From the NCBI GenBank assembly GCA_038745585.1, contig JBCDLH010000013.1:49790-113789 (forward strand): a stretch of 64,000 bases of DNA. Reading direction: 5' to 3'. Position 1 is the first letter of the stretch, and each line of letters starts with the position of its first letter. The notes beneath the pieces are model-generated. The model was not told the DNA's origin. It saw nothing but the letters and a program-made list of their open reading frames with translations, and searched no databases. This document shows, one piece after another, positions 18,437 through 25,337 of the stretch. Source of the DNA: HLUCCA09 sp038745585 (lineage in GTDB: Bacteria > Pseudomonadota > Alphaproteobacteria > Rhodobacterales > Rhodobacteraceae). A program made the position numbers and the translations under genes.

Positions 18437-18748
18437 ATGGTAGACGCACTCTCCTCTCCGAACAAAAGCGCCGCTATCGCAGCCGCACCTTCGCCTTCTA
18501 TATCTGGCAGCGAGCGGATCGAAGCATTTGAGGACGCAGCAAGGGCATTTGAAGCTGTCTTCATCGCGGAAATGCTCAAACACGCCGGTGTGGGAGAGCC
18601 GCCTGACAGCTTTGGCGGTGGCGAAGGTGAAGCACAATTTGCGAGTTTGCTTCGCGATGCTCAGGCCAAGGAAATGGCGAAGGCCGGCGGCATTGGACTT
18701 GCCGAGTATTTGATCACCGCACTCGGGGCCGGCCGCAATGACAGATGA
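18437..18748 (+). CDS. flgJ: FlgJ-type rod-binding protein, single domain
   Basis: A 103-residue protein corresponding only to the N-terminal rod-scaffolding domain of FlgJ; the muramidase domain found in enterobacterial FlgJ is absent. The family core is visible as AFEAVFIAEMLKHAGVGEPPDSFGGGEGEAQFASLLRDAQAKEMAKAGGIGLAEYL (residues about 38-93, quoted in part as AFEAVFIAEMLKHAG and KAGGIGLAEYL). I choose the ATG at 18437 (MVDALSS) because GGAAGAAG lies six bases upstream; an in-frame ATG at 18422 is less well placed. It is divergent from fliK and overlaps the next gene by 11 bases. Confidence 0.85.
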   Translation: MVDALSSPNKSAAIAAAPSPSISGSERIEAFEDAARAFEAVFIAEMLKHAGVGEPPDSFGGGEGEAQFASLLRDAQAKEMAKAGGIGLAEYLITALGAGRNDR

Positions 18749-19085
18749 TAGACTAGAAGCGCTGCGTGCGGTCTTGGCAGAAGAGCGCCAACTCCTTCGG
18801 CAGGGCGCTTTGGAACGGCTCGCGCCAATCGTCGAGCAAAAGAGAGAACTTGTTGAGGAATTGACAGAAAACCCACCTATAAGTGGATCGGACGCGCTCA
18901 TTCCTCTTCGTGCTTTGGCCCGGTCTAACGCCGAAATGCTGCAAGCGGCGTCTCAAGGTGTGCGCTCAGCGTTGGATCGAATGTCTGAGCGCGCGCATGT
19001 GGCCGGGCATCTCGACACATATGATGCAAAGGGGCGAAAACACTCGTTTGCCGCGCCGCGGGCGGACGCGCCAAGGCGCGCATGA
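18738..19085 (+). CDS. FlgN-like flagellar export chaperone
   Basis: A 115-residue mainly helical, charged protein (RLEALRAVLAEERQLLRQGA, then an IVEQKRELVEELTEN helix) with the size and heptad-like pattern of FlgN, the export chaperone of the hook-associated proteins FlgK and FlgL. The overlap with the rod-binding gene and the flagellar neighbourhood support the call. Similarity of FlgN proteins is low, so the identification rests on context and composition more than on motifs. Confidence 0.65.
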   Translation: MTDDRLEALRAVLAEERQLLRQGALERLAPIVEQKRELVEELTENPPISGSDALIPLRALARSNAEMLQAASQGVRSALDRMSERAHVAGHLDTYDAKGRKHSFAAPRADAPRRA

Positions 19086-19450
19086 CTTCGGATGCAAGTC
19101 TTTGTTGGACCAGAAAATCGACGCTAGGCATATTGCCAATTTCGCCTGTAGCTTTTGAATATAAACTCACAATGAATAGAATACGAACGCATTCCGTGGC
19201 CGTTCGATCGCTCGCTTTTTATCTAGTATTTAGTTGAGCTCTAGCTACTCTCTTTCTGTGCGTCGCTAAAACCTCGGTGCGCCATTAAGCACCCGTAAAT
19301 ATCCCTTTGCGTTATTGGCCCGTGCATCCAGAGGGGGTGGCGCGGTAGCGAAATCGACTTGCCGCAGAGGTCAGAATGGCTCTTGAGCGTCGGCACCGCC
19401 GACACGATGGAAACGCGGCGACAAAGTCGACCGCCTATTTGAGGACCACC
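19086..19450. other. Flagellin upstream region
   Basis: About 365 noncoding bases, more AT-rich than the surroundings, lie between the FlgN-like gene and flagellin. The region should contain the flagellin promoter and leader. I compared it with sigma-54 (GG-N10-GC) and sigma-28 patterns and found no clean match. A TGAGGA ribosome binding site sits just ahead of the flagellin ATG. An open frame runs through from 19376, but its extra residues are not flagellin-like. Confidence 0.5.
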
Positions 19451-21349
19451 ATGTCCAGCATTCTGACGAATACCAGCGCGATGACCGCGCTCCAAACGCT
19501 GCGCGGGATCAATATGGATCTCGCCAAGACCCAGGAATCAATTTCCACGGGTAAGCGTGTCGCAACGGCAAAAGACAATGCGGCCGTGTTTGCGATCACC
19601 AAGGTGATGGAAAGCGACGTCGCCGGCTTCAAAGCGATCTCCGAATCACTTTCGCTCGGCTCTTCCACAATTGCCGTTGCTTCGAACGCCACCAACAATG
19701 TCAGCGACCTGCTCACCGAAATCAAGGGCAAGATCGTTGCCGCCAACGAAGGCAACGTCGACAGAAACACCATCCAGGACGAGATCGATCAGCTGGTCGG
19801 GCAGATCGACGGGATTGTTGGCGCGGCACAGTTCAATGGACTGAACCTGCTGACAAATGGCGGCGAAAGCGTCGAAGTTTTGTCGTCGCTCGACCGGGCT
19901 TCGACGGGGGGGACAAGCGCCTCCTTCATCACCGTGAATGGTCGGAACTTCACGAGCGACGCCGGCACCTTCGGTACGGGCGGTGAGATCAACCGAACCT
20001 CGCTCTCGTCGGATACGACGGGCGTGATCCCCGAGCAAACCTCGACCATCACGTTTGCCGACGGCAACTTCCTCGACGCCGCCGCGGAATCGACCTCGAT
20101 TACCATTGGCGACAACAACATTGTCCTGACGCAGGCGGGCGACTTCGGCGCGAACGCGACGGACGATGAGGTCCGGGACGAATTCATCAACCGAATCAAC
20201 GACCTCGGTATCGCCGGGCTGACGGTGGAGGCCGGTGACAGCGGCGCCGGTACCGCGGCGACACTCGTTCTGACATATTCAGGCAACGAAGCGCTAAACA
20301 TCACGGGGAACGCTGCGGGCACCCTGGGTGCGGCGGGCATTGCTGCGGCACCGACGGTGTCGAACGCAACCCTCAACGCGGCCAGCGGTACAACGACCAC
20401 CGCGAGCACGGAGAGTATCCTCTTTGTGGGCGGTGCGGCCAACGTAACCACGGCGCAGAATGTCACGCTAACCTTCGGTGATGAGTCGATCACTCTGACG
20501 CCGGCCGTTGCTGTGACCACCAATGCCGGTCTTGAGGCGCAGATCGTAGCGGCATACCAGACGGCGGTCGACGCCGGCAACGGCATTGACGGCATCACGA
20601 TTGCCGCCGATGGCACGAATGACGGCATCATCATCTCGAACAGCTCGACGGAGGAACTGTCGTTCTCCCTCACCTATGGGGCGGGAACCACGGCACCGAC
20701 GCAAACCGTCCAAAGTGCGCCGTCGCTTGCGGCTGCGACCGAGAACGCGATCGACTTCAATATTTCGGCGGGTGACGTCAACGAAGGTGATAGTTTCCGG
20801 GTCACGATCGATGGCACGAACTACGACTATGTTGCGGGTGCCAACGCGACGATCAATGATGTGGCAGCAGGTCTGCAATCTGTGATCGCCGCGGACGGTC
20901 CGGCAGACATCAACGTCACGCTCAACCTGTCGACCAACACCCAGAACACCGCAGCGTCCCTCAGCATCTCGAGCGACCAGGGCCGCACGATCACCGGTAC
21001 GGACAATCGCGGCGGTTCGGGAACGGGCGATCTCTATGGTCTGAGCCGCATAGACGTGACCACGGACGAGGGCGCGAAGGCCGCGCTGTCCAACATCGAG
21101 AGCCTGATTTCCACCGTGACGGGTGCGCAGGCGGATTTCGGTGCCTCCGAGCGTCGAGTTGAGCTGCAGTCGAGCTTCATGTCGTCGCTGATCGACAGCT
21201 TCAAGGCCGGTATCGGCTCGCTCGTCGACACGGACATGGAAGCGGCCTCTGCCCGCTTGCAGGCGCTCCAGGTCCAGCAGCAGTTGGCGGTGCAGTCGCT
21301 TTCGATTGCCAACCAGGCGCCGCAGACCATCCTCTCGCTCTTCCGGTAA
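19451..21349 (+). CDS. fliC: Flagellin with a large three-module variable region
   Basis: The main filament protein. From the ATG at 19451 (MSSILTNTSAMTALQTLRG) it has 632 residues, much longer than the 270-500 common in this group. The conserved D0/D1 N-terminal region covers about 1-150 and the C-terminal D1/D0 region about 535-632, ending SLSIANQAPQTILSLFR. The middle is Ala/Thr/Gly/Asn-rich and beta-prone. It contains three related stretches beginning near residues 216, 337 and 447 (SITIGDNNIVL, LTFGDESITL, VTIDGTNYDY), each followed by a helix-like segment and a beta-rich end. flaF, flbT and DUF1217 follow directly. Confidence 0.93.
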   Translation: MSSILTNTSAMTALQTLRGINMDLAKTQESISTGKRVATAKDNAAVFAITKVMESDVAGFKAISESLSLGSSTIAVASNATNNVSDLLTEIKGKIVAANEGNVDRNTIQDEIDQLVGQIDGIVGAAQFNGLNLLTNGGESVEVLSSLDRASTGGTSASFITVNGRNFTSDAGTFGTGGEINRTSLSSDTTGVIPEQTSTITFADGNFLDAAAESTSITIGDNNIVLTQAGDFGANATDDEVRDEFINRINDLGIAGLTVEAGDSGAGTAATLVLTYSGNEALNITGNAAGTLGAAGIAAAPTVSNATLNAASGTTTTASTESILFVGGAANVTTAQNVTLTFGDESITLTPAVAVTTNAGLEAQIVAAYQTAVDAGNGIDGITIAADGTNDGIIISNSSTEELSFSLTYGAGTTAPTQTVQSAPSLAAATENAIDFNISAGDVNEGDSFRVTIDGTNYDYVAGANATINDVAAGLQSVIAADGPADINVTLNLSTNTQNTAASLSISSDQGRTITGTDNRGGSGTGDLYGLSRIDVTTDEGAKAALSNIESLISTVTGAQADFGASERRVELQSSFMSSLIDSFKAGIGSLVDTDMEAASARLQALQVQQQLAVQSLSIANQAPQTILSLFR

Positions 21350-21356
21350 GGGCTCG

Positions 21357-21385
21357 GGGGCGGGCGCCGTTAGGCCGTCCGCCCC
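21357..21385 (+). promoter_or_regulatory. Stable hairpin after the flagellin stop codon
   Basis: GGGGCGG at 21357-21363 pairs perfectly with CCGCCCC at 21379-21385, and the stem extends inward by a G-U and two G-C pairs. No T-run follows, so it looks more like a transcript-stabilising or attenuating structure between flagellin and flaF than a simple terminator. It could reduce read-through into the regulatory genes or protect the flagellin message. Confidence 0.5.
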
Positions 21386-21430
21386 GTCCACGCCTCTGTG
21401 AAACAGAACGCTTATCCGGAAGGATCCCAC

Positions 21431-21817
21431 GTGAACGCTTACGCACCGGGCAAAATGGCCCTGGCCGCCTATGGCACGCAATCTGCTGCCGTACGGACGG
21501 ATCGCGGCACCGAATACGCCGCCTTCATGCGCATAACGCGCCGCCTCAAAGCCGCCGCCGAGAAGGGAGCAAAAGGCTTCCCCGACCTTGTCGGCGCCCT
21601 CCACGACAATCGCAAGCTCTGGACAATCATCGCCACCGAGGTCGCCGATGATGGCAACAAGCTGCCCCGGCAACTCCGCGCACAACTCATCTACCTCGCC
21701 GAGTTCACCTTTGACTACTCCAGCAAAGTGCTCTCGCGCCAAGCCGATGTCGGCCCGTTGATCGAGGTGAACGCCTCGGTGATGCGCGGTTTGGTCGGCG
21801 AAAGGGGGGCGGCATGA
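21431..21817 (+). CDS. flaF: Flagellar biosynthesis regulator FlaF
   Basis: A 128-residue FlaF protein. In Caulobacter FlaF is needed for flagellin translation and secretion and acts opposite to FlbT. The characteristic start NAYAPGKMALAAYG and the segment ARTALHDNRKLWTIIATEV-like core (here GALHDNRKLWTIIATEVADD) are present. I choose the GTG at 21431 because GGAAGGA lies six bases upstream; the frame upstream to 21398 has no family similarity. Its last four bases overlap the flbT start, which suggests translational coupling. Confidence 0.9.
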   Translation: MNAYAPGKMALAAYGTQSAAVRTDRGTEYAAFMRITRRLKAAAEKGAKGFPDLVGALHDNRKLWTIIATEVADDGNKLPRQLRAQLIYLAEFTFDYSSKVLSRQADVGPLIEVNASVMRGLVGERGAA

Positions 21818-22230
21818 GCGGCCTTGTCCTCAAACTCGGGCCCAAGGAGCGGGTCCTGGTCAATGGCGCAGTCATCGAAAACGGCGACCGCCGAACGCGC
21901 ATTTCGATCTTGACGCCGGGCGCCAGCATTTTGCGCCTCAAGGATGCAATCCATCCAGACGAGGTCACAACGCCGGTGCGCCGCGTCTGCTATATCGCGC
22001 AGCTCGTGCTGTCCGGAGATGCCGAGCGGGAGGATGCCAAGCTGCAACTTCTGCGCGGGATCGAACAGCTCAGCCAGGTCTTTCTCGACGCCGACAGCCG
22101 TGCGCAGCTCGACCAGGCCACGCGCGCCGTCCGCGAAGGGCAGGATTATCAGGCACTCAAGGCCTTGAGGACGCTTCTGCCCCGGGAAGAGCGCCTTCTC
22201 GCCGCTGCTCCGCTTGGGAGAACGCAATGA
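21814..22230 (+). CDS. flbT: Flagellin mRNA regulator FlbT
   Basis: A 138-residue FlbT protein. In Caulobacter FlbT binds the flagellin 5' leader and promotes its decay until the hook is finished. The family pattern begins SGLVLKLGPKERVLVNGAVIENG and continues RRTRISILTPGASILRLKDAI. It overlaps flaF by four bases and the DUF1217 gene by four bases, so the three form a tightly coupled operon behind flagellin. This fits flagellin synthesis being controlled after transcription here too. Confidence 0.93.
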   Translation: MSGLVLKLGPKERVLVNGAVIENGDRRTRISILTPGASILRLKDAIHPDEVTTPVRRVCYIAQLVLSGDAEREDAKLQLLRGIEQLSQVFLDADSRAQLDQATRAVREGQDYQALKALRTLLPREERLLAAAPLGRTQ

Positions 22231-23030
22231 CCTTCCAGCCCGTGGTTCCCTTTGGCGGGTTTGCGGGCTGGCAATTCCTGCAACGCACGCAAGAGTTCCA
22301 ACGCGCGGCCTTTGATGCGTCTCCCGTGCGCCAGCGGGATGTCGACTATTTCCAAGAGACGATTGGCACGATCACCTCGGCCGAGGAATTGGTTTCGGAT
22401 CGCCGACTACTCACGGTCTCGCTCGGCGCCTTCGGGCTCGACGAGGACATCAACAACCGCTTCTTCATCCAAAGGGTCCTCGAAGACGGGACACAGAGCA
22501 CCGAGGCGCTGGCCAACCGGCTCACCGATACGCGCTACCGCTCCATTGCGGAGGCATTCGGTTTCGGCAACGGTGTGATCCCCAACACGTTACGGACTGG
22601 GTTTGGCGAGCGCATCGCCGGTGCTTTTCTCGAGCGGCAATTCGAGATTGGGGTCGGTAATACGGACCAAAACCTCCGCCTTTCGCTCACGTTGGAGCGC
22701 GAGCTGCCGGAAATCGCGGCGCGCAATCTGCAGAATGACACGAAATGGCTTACAATTATGGGCAACCCGCCGCTTCGGCGCGTGTTCGAAGTGGCGCTTG
22801 GGCTGCCCGATGCATTCGGGACCCTGGATATCGACCGACAGTTGGAGGAATTCAAGGACCGTGCCGCGCGCGCCTTCGGCACGTCCGAACTCTCACTGAT
22901 CGCCGAGCCCGAAACCTTGAGTGACGTGACCCGCACCTTCCTCGCGCGCGCGCAGATCGCCGATGGGCTTAATGCCTCTCTCGGTCCCGCAAACGCCGCT
23001 TTGACCCTTCTCAGCCAGGCGGCCCTTTGA
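22227..23030 (+). CDS. DUF1217 flagellar-cluster protein
   Basis: A 267-residue protein of the DUF1217 family, which occurs in alphaproteobacterial flagellar clusters and whose exact role is not established. Recognisable parts are the N-terminal GFAGWQFLQRTQEFQRAAFD, then VSLGAFGLDEDINNRFFIQRVL, and the later FEVALGLPDAFGTLDIDRQL. There is no signal peptide or membrane segment, which fits a cytoplasmic or type III-exported protein. It is the last gene of the flagellin-flaF-flbT run. Confidence 0.85.
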   Translation: MTFQPVVPFGGFAGWQFLQRTQEFQRAAFDASPVRQRDVDYFQETIGTITSAEELVSDRRLLTVSLGAFGLDEDINNRFFIQRVLEDGTQSTEALANRLTDTRYRSIAEAFGFGNGVIPNTLRTGFGERIAGAFLERQFEIGVGNTDQNLRLSLTLERELPEIAARNLQNDTKWLTIMGNPPLRRVFEVALGLPDAFGTLDIDRQLEEFKDRAARAFGTSELSLIAEPETLSDVTRTFLARAQIADGLNASLGPANAALTLLSQAAL

Positions 23031-23116
23031 CCTAACCGACGTAATAGGGGTCACGTGCCCGGCCAGCGCGACATAGGCGACCTCGACGCGCGTGGGGCAG
23101 TGCCTATCCTTGCGGC

Positions 23117-23857
23117 ATGGCATTCGTCGTTACCCCATCTACGATTTCTAATCCGAAGCGTCTCAACCTGCGCCGCGTTGGGACGCAAATGCTTGGGCGC
23201 GGCTTCCGCGTGATCCCGCGGCATCCGCTCCGCGCGCGTGTCTTCTGGCGGCTGCTCTTCGATCAAGCGCCGTTCCGTTATTTTCTCGCGCTCTCCCCCT
23301 TTCCCACCTCGATGGCGATCCGACCCGACCTCGCGCTCGCGATCAGCCAGGCCCCGCTCTTGATGTTTGCGATCATCGTGCTGATCGAGTCCTCGATCCT
23401 CTCCATCTCGACGCCGGCCAAGCGGCGGCGGCTGCTCGAAGCGGCGGAAGCGGCGCGGGGGCTCGATGTTTTGCGCCAGCGGGGGACCGACATCCTCGCC
23501 CGCATCGCGGCCGGTCGCGGCCTTCAAACGGAGCGCTTACACTTGATCGTCGAGCAGTCGGGGCTCGCGCGCGTGCCCGTGTTGACGCTGATCTCTGTCC
23601 AACAAGAGGCGGAGACGGCGGGCGCGCGGCCGGTCTTGCTCGATCTCGACAATGCGGAGCGCGCTCTGGTCTCCGAAAGGCTCTTCGACGAGGCATTTTC
23701 GGAGCCCTTCCTGCATCGCATAAACCTTTACGAAAACAAGTTCGTGCGCGACGTGGCATTTGAGGCGGTCGCTGTCACGGCCCACGCGCGCCTGATGGCG
23801 CTGGCCGCGCATCCCGCCGCCCCCGCTAGCGCCGCGCAAGAATCGCCAGCCGGATAA
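23117..23857 (+). CDS. Conserved-looking hypothetical membrane protein
   Basis: I do not recognise this 246-residue protein. The N-terminal third is basic (NPKRLNLRRVGTQMLGRGF). One clear hydrophobic segment lies at about 77-97 (ISQAPLLMFAIIVLIESSIL). The rest is Ala/Arg/Leu-rich and helical with no catalytic motif that I can see. Coding character is good and the competing antisense frames are Arg-rich. The 3' end is convergent with holA and overlaps it by 32 bases. It follows the flagellar operon by 86 bases but nothing in it suggests flagellar function. Confidence 0.65.
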   Translation: MAFVVTPSTISNPKRLNLRRVGTQMLGRGFRVIPRHPLRARVFWRLLFDQAPFRYFLALSPFPTSMAIRPDLALAISQAPLLMFAIIVLIESSILSISTPAKRRRLLEAAEAARGLDVLRQRGTDILARIAAGRGLQTERLHLIVEQSGLARVPVLTLISVQQEAETAGARPVLLDLDNAERALVSERLFDEAFSEPFLHRINLYENKFVRDVAFEAVAVTAHARLMALAAHPAAPASAAQESPAG

Positions 23858-24851
23858 AGAGCCGCTCCACGAGCGCGAATTGTGGCGCCGTCTGGCCGGA
23901 TGAGCGCAGCGCCAGATCGGTCTCCATCAGGATCGCAAGCGCCGTCTCTAGGCGCGCGCGGCCCCAAGTCGAGGCTTGCCGGATCATCGCATCACGGCGC
24001 GGTCCAAATACGGGTGGGCGCAGCCGGGCAAGCCCCGCCGCCGCGCCCTTTGGGTCGCACGCAGCCGCGTGAAGCGCCCGGAAATGCCGCGAAGCGGCGA
24101 TCACCATCGCCACGGGTTGGACGCCTTGACCAAGAAGCCGCTGCATCAGCGGCCCGATCCGCGCCTGTTGTCCATCCGCCGCCGCCGCCAACACGTCATC
24201 GAGCGCAGCCTCTATTGTTTGCGGAGCGCAAAGGCTTATTTCGCCGCCGGAGAGGGGCGTCGCATCCCCAAACTTGTAGAGCGCGATCTTTTCCAGCGTT
24301 TGCCGGAAATCGCCCGGGTCGAGCGCGCGCGCAAGAGATTCGAGGTCTGCGAGGGCGTCACTGTCGAGGTTGCGCAGCCCGGCGCGCTCCAGCTCGGCGG
24401 CGATCTCGTCCCTCCCCGGCGGATCGTCGTAGATTGCGATGGCGACGGCTGAGGGGCTGCCCTCGAACGCCTTGCGCAGCTTCGACCGTGCGGGCAGGGC
24501 GCCCGCCGTCACCACGAGCATTGCGTCGCCCGCCGCCCAGCTTTCGAGGGCTGTCGCAAGCGCGGGCGCCGCGCCATCGCTTGCGCCCTCGACGAGGACC
24601 GCCCGCTGACCGGCAAAGAAGCCCACGGCTTTGAGCGCGTCCACCACCGCTGCGGGGTTCCGTCGCCCCTCTGCGGCATCGACGCGTTCAAGGCGCATCT
24701 CCTCCTCGGCACCGGGGCCCAACAGGCTTGCGAGCATGTCCGCGCGTTTCAGCGCGACCCGCATCGCATCCGCTCCGTAGATCAGGACGCCGGCGCGCGC
24801 AGGGTCTGGCCGGGAAAGAAACGCGCGGGCGTCGCGCGCGCTTAGTTTCAC
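23826..24851 (-). CDS. holA: DNA polymerase III subunit delta
   Basis: The delta subunit of the clamp loader, which opens the beta ring. The 341-residue protein starts MKLSARDARAFLSRPDPARAG and shows the delta-type N-terminal region with VLIYGADAMRVALKRADML, followed by helical collar sequence such as GQGVQPVAMVIAASRHFRALH. It has no Walker lysine, as expected for delta. Its start overlaps the lptE stop by four bases, giving a leuS-lptE-holA operon. Confidence 0.93.
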   Translation of the reverse strand: MKLSARDARAFLSRPDPARAGVLIYGADAMRVALKRADMLASLLGPGAEEEMRLERVDAAEGRRNPAAVVDALKAVGFFAGQRAVLVEGASDGAAPALATALESWAAGDAMLVVTAGALPARSKLRKAFEGSPSAVAIAIYDDPPGRDEIAAELERAGLRNLDSDALADLESLARALDPGDFRQTLEKIALYKFGDATPLSGGEISLCAPQTIEAALDDVLAAAADGQQARIGPLMQRLLGQGVQPVAMVIAASRHFRALHAAACDPKGAAAGLARLRPPVFGPRRDAMIRQASTWGRARLETALAILMETDLALRSSGQTAPQFALVERLFIRLAILARR

Positions 24852-25336
24852 GGCAGCCAGCTTTCGGCCGTGGCGGTCAGAAAGTCGGCCACGTTGTCGG
24901 CCATGGCGATCGCGGCGCGTTCCCGCGCATTCACCCGTGCGGTGCGCACGGCCACCGATGTGCCGCGGTCGTTGAAACTGGCCGATGCATCTGTCTGGCC
25001 CCTCGTGAGCACGGCGCCTGCGCCAGTGCGAACTTGGAAGGTTGCGCGGCCGACGATAGCGAGCCGCAGATTAGATCCGGTGCCCGAAAGCGCTAGGCGC
25101 TCCTCGCGAAAGGAGAGCCCGTAGGAAAGGCGCAGGTCGCCCTCCGGCGCCCGGCCGAGACGGTCCTCCACGCGGGCGACGAAGGCAAAGGCGGGCCGCG
25201 AGCCCGGCGCGTCGGGCAAAATACGCCCGCGCAAGGCTGCGCCGACGCCGCCGGGCGCATAGACCGGCGAGAAGCCGCATCCTGACAGAAGGCCGATCGC
25301 ACCGGCCCCGAGGAGCAGCCTCCGCCGGGTTGCCAT
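24848..25336 (-). CDS. lptE: LPS-assembly lipoprotein LptE
   Basis: A 162-residue outer membrane lipoprotein that plugs LptD during lipopolysaccharide insertion. The basic start MATRRRLLLGAGAIGLLSGC gives a signal peptide with a lipobox ending at Cys-20. The remaining sequence is beta-rich (LRLAIVGRATFQVRTGAGAV) as in LptE. The position between leuS and holA is the usual one in this group and supports the call, since LptE sequences diverge strongly. Confidence 0.9.
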   Translation of the reverse strand: MATRRRLLLGAGAIGLLSGCGFSPVYAPGGVGAALRGRILPDAPGSRPAFAFVARVEDRLGRAPEGDLRLSYGLSFREERLALSGTGSNLRLAIVGRATFQVRTGAGAVLTRGQTDASASFNDRGTSVAVRTARVNARERAAIAMADNVADFLTATAESWLP

Positions 25337-25337
25337 C

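Noticed and set aside
18365..18901. N-terminal extension of the fliK frame
   Set aside because: It lies antisense to the rod-binding and FlgN-like genes and its residues (many Cys, Arg and Ser) do not resemble FliK. The gene is taken to start at 18364 or 18325.
19300..19345. Sigma-54 promoter for flagellin
   Set aside because: Sites starting TGGCCCG and TGGCGCG were checked and do not have GC at the required ten-base distance from GG.
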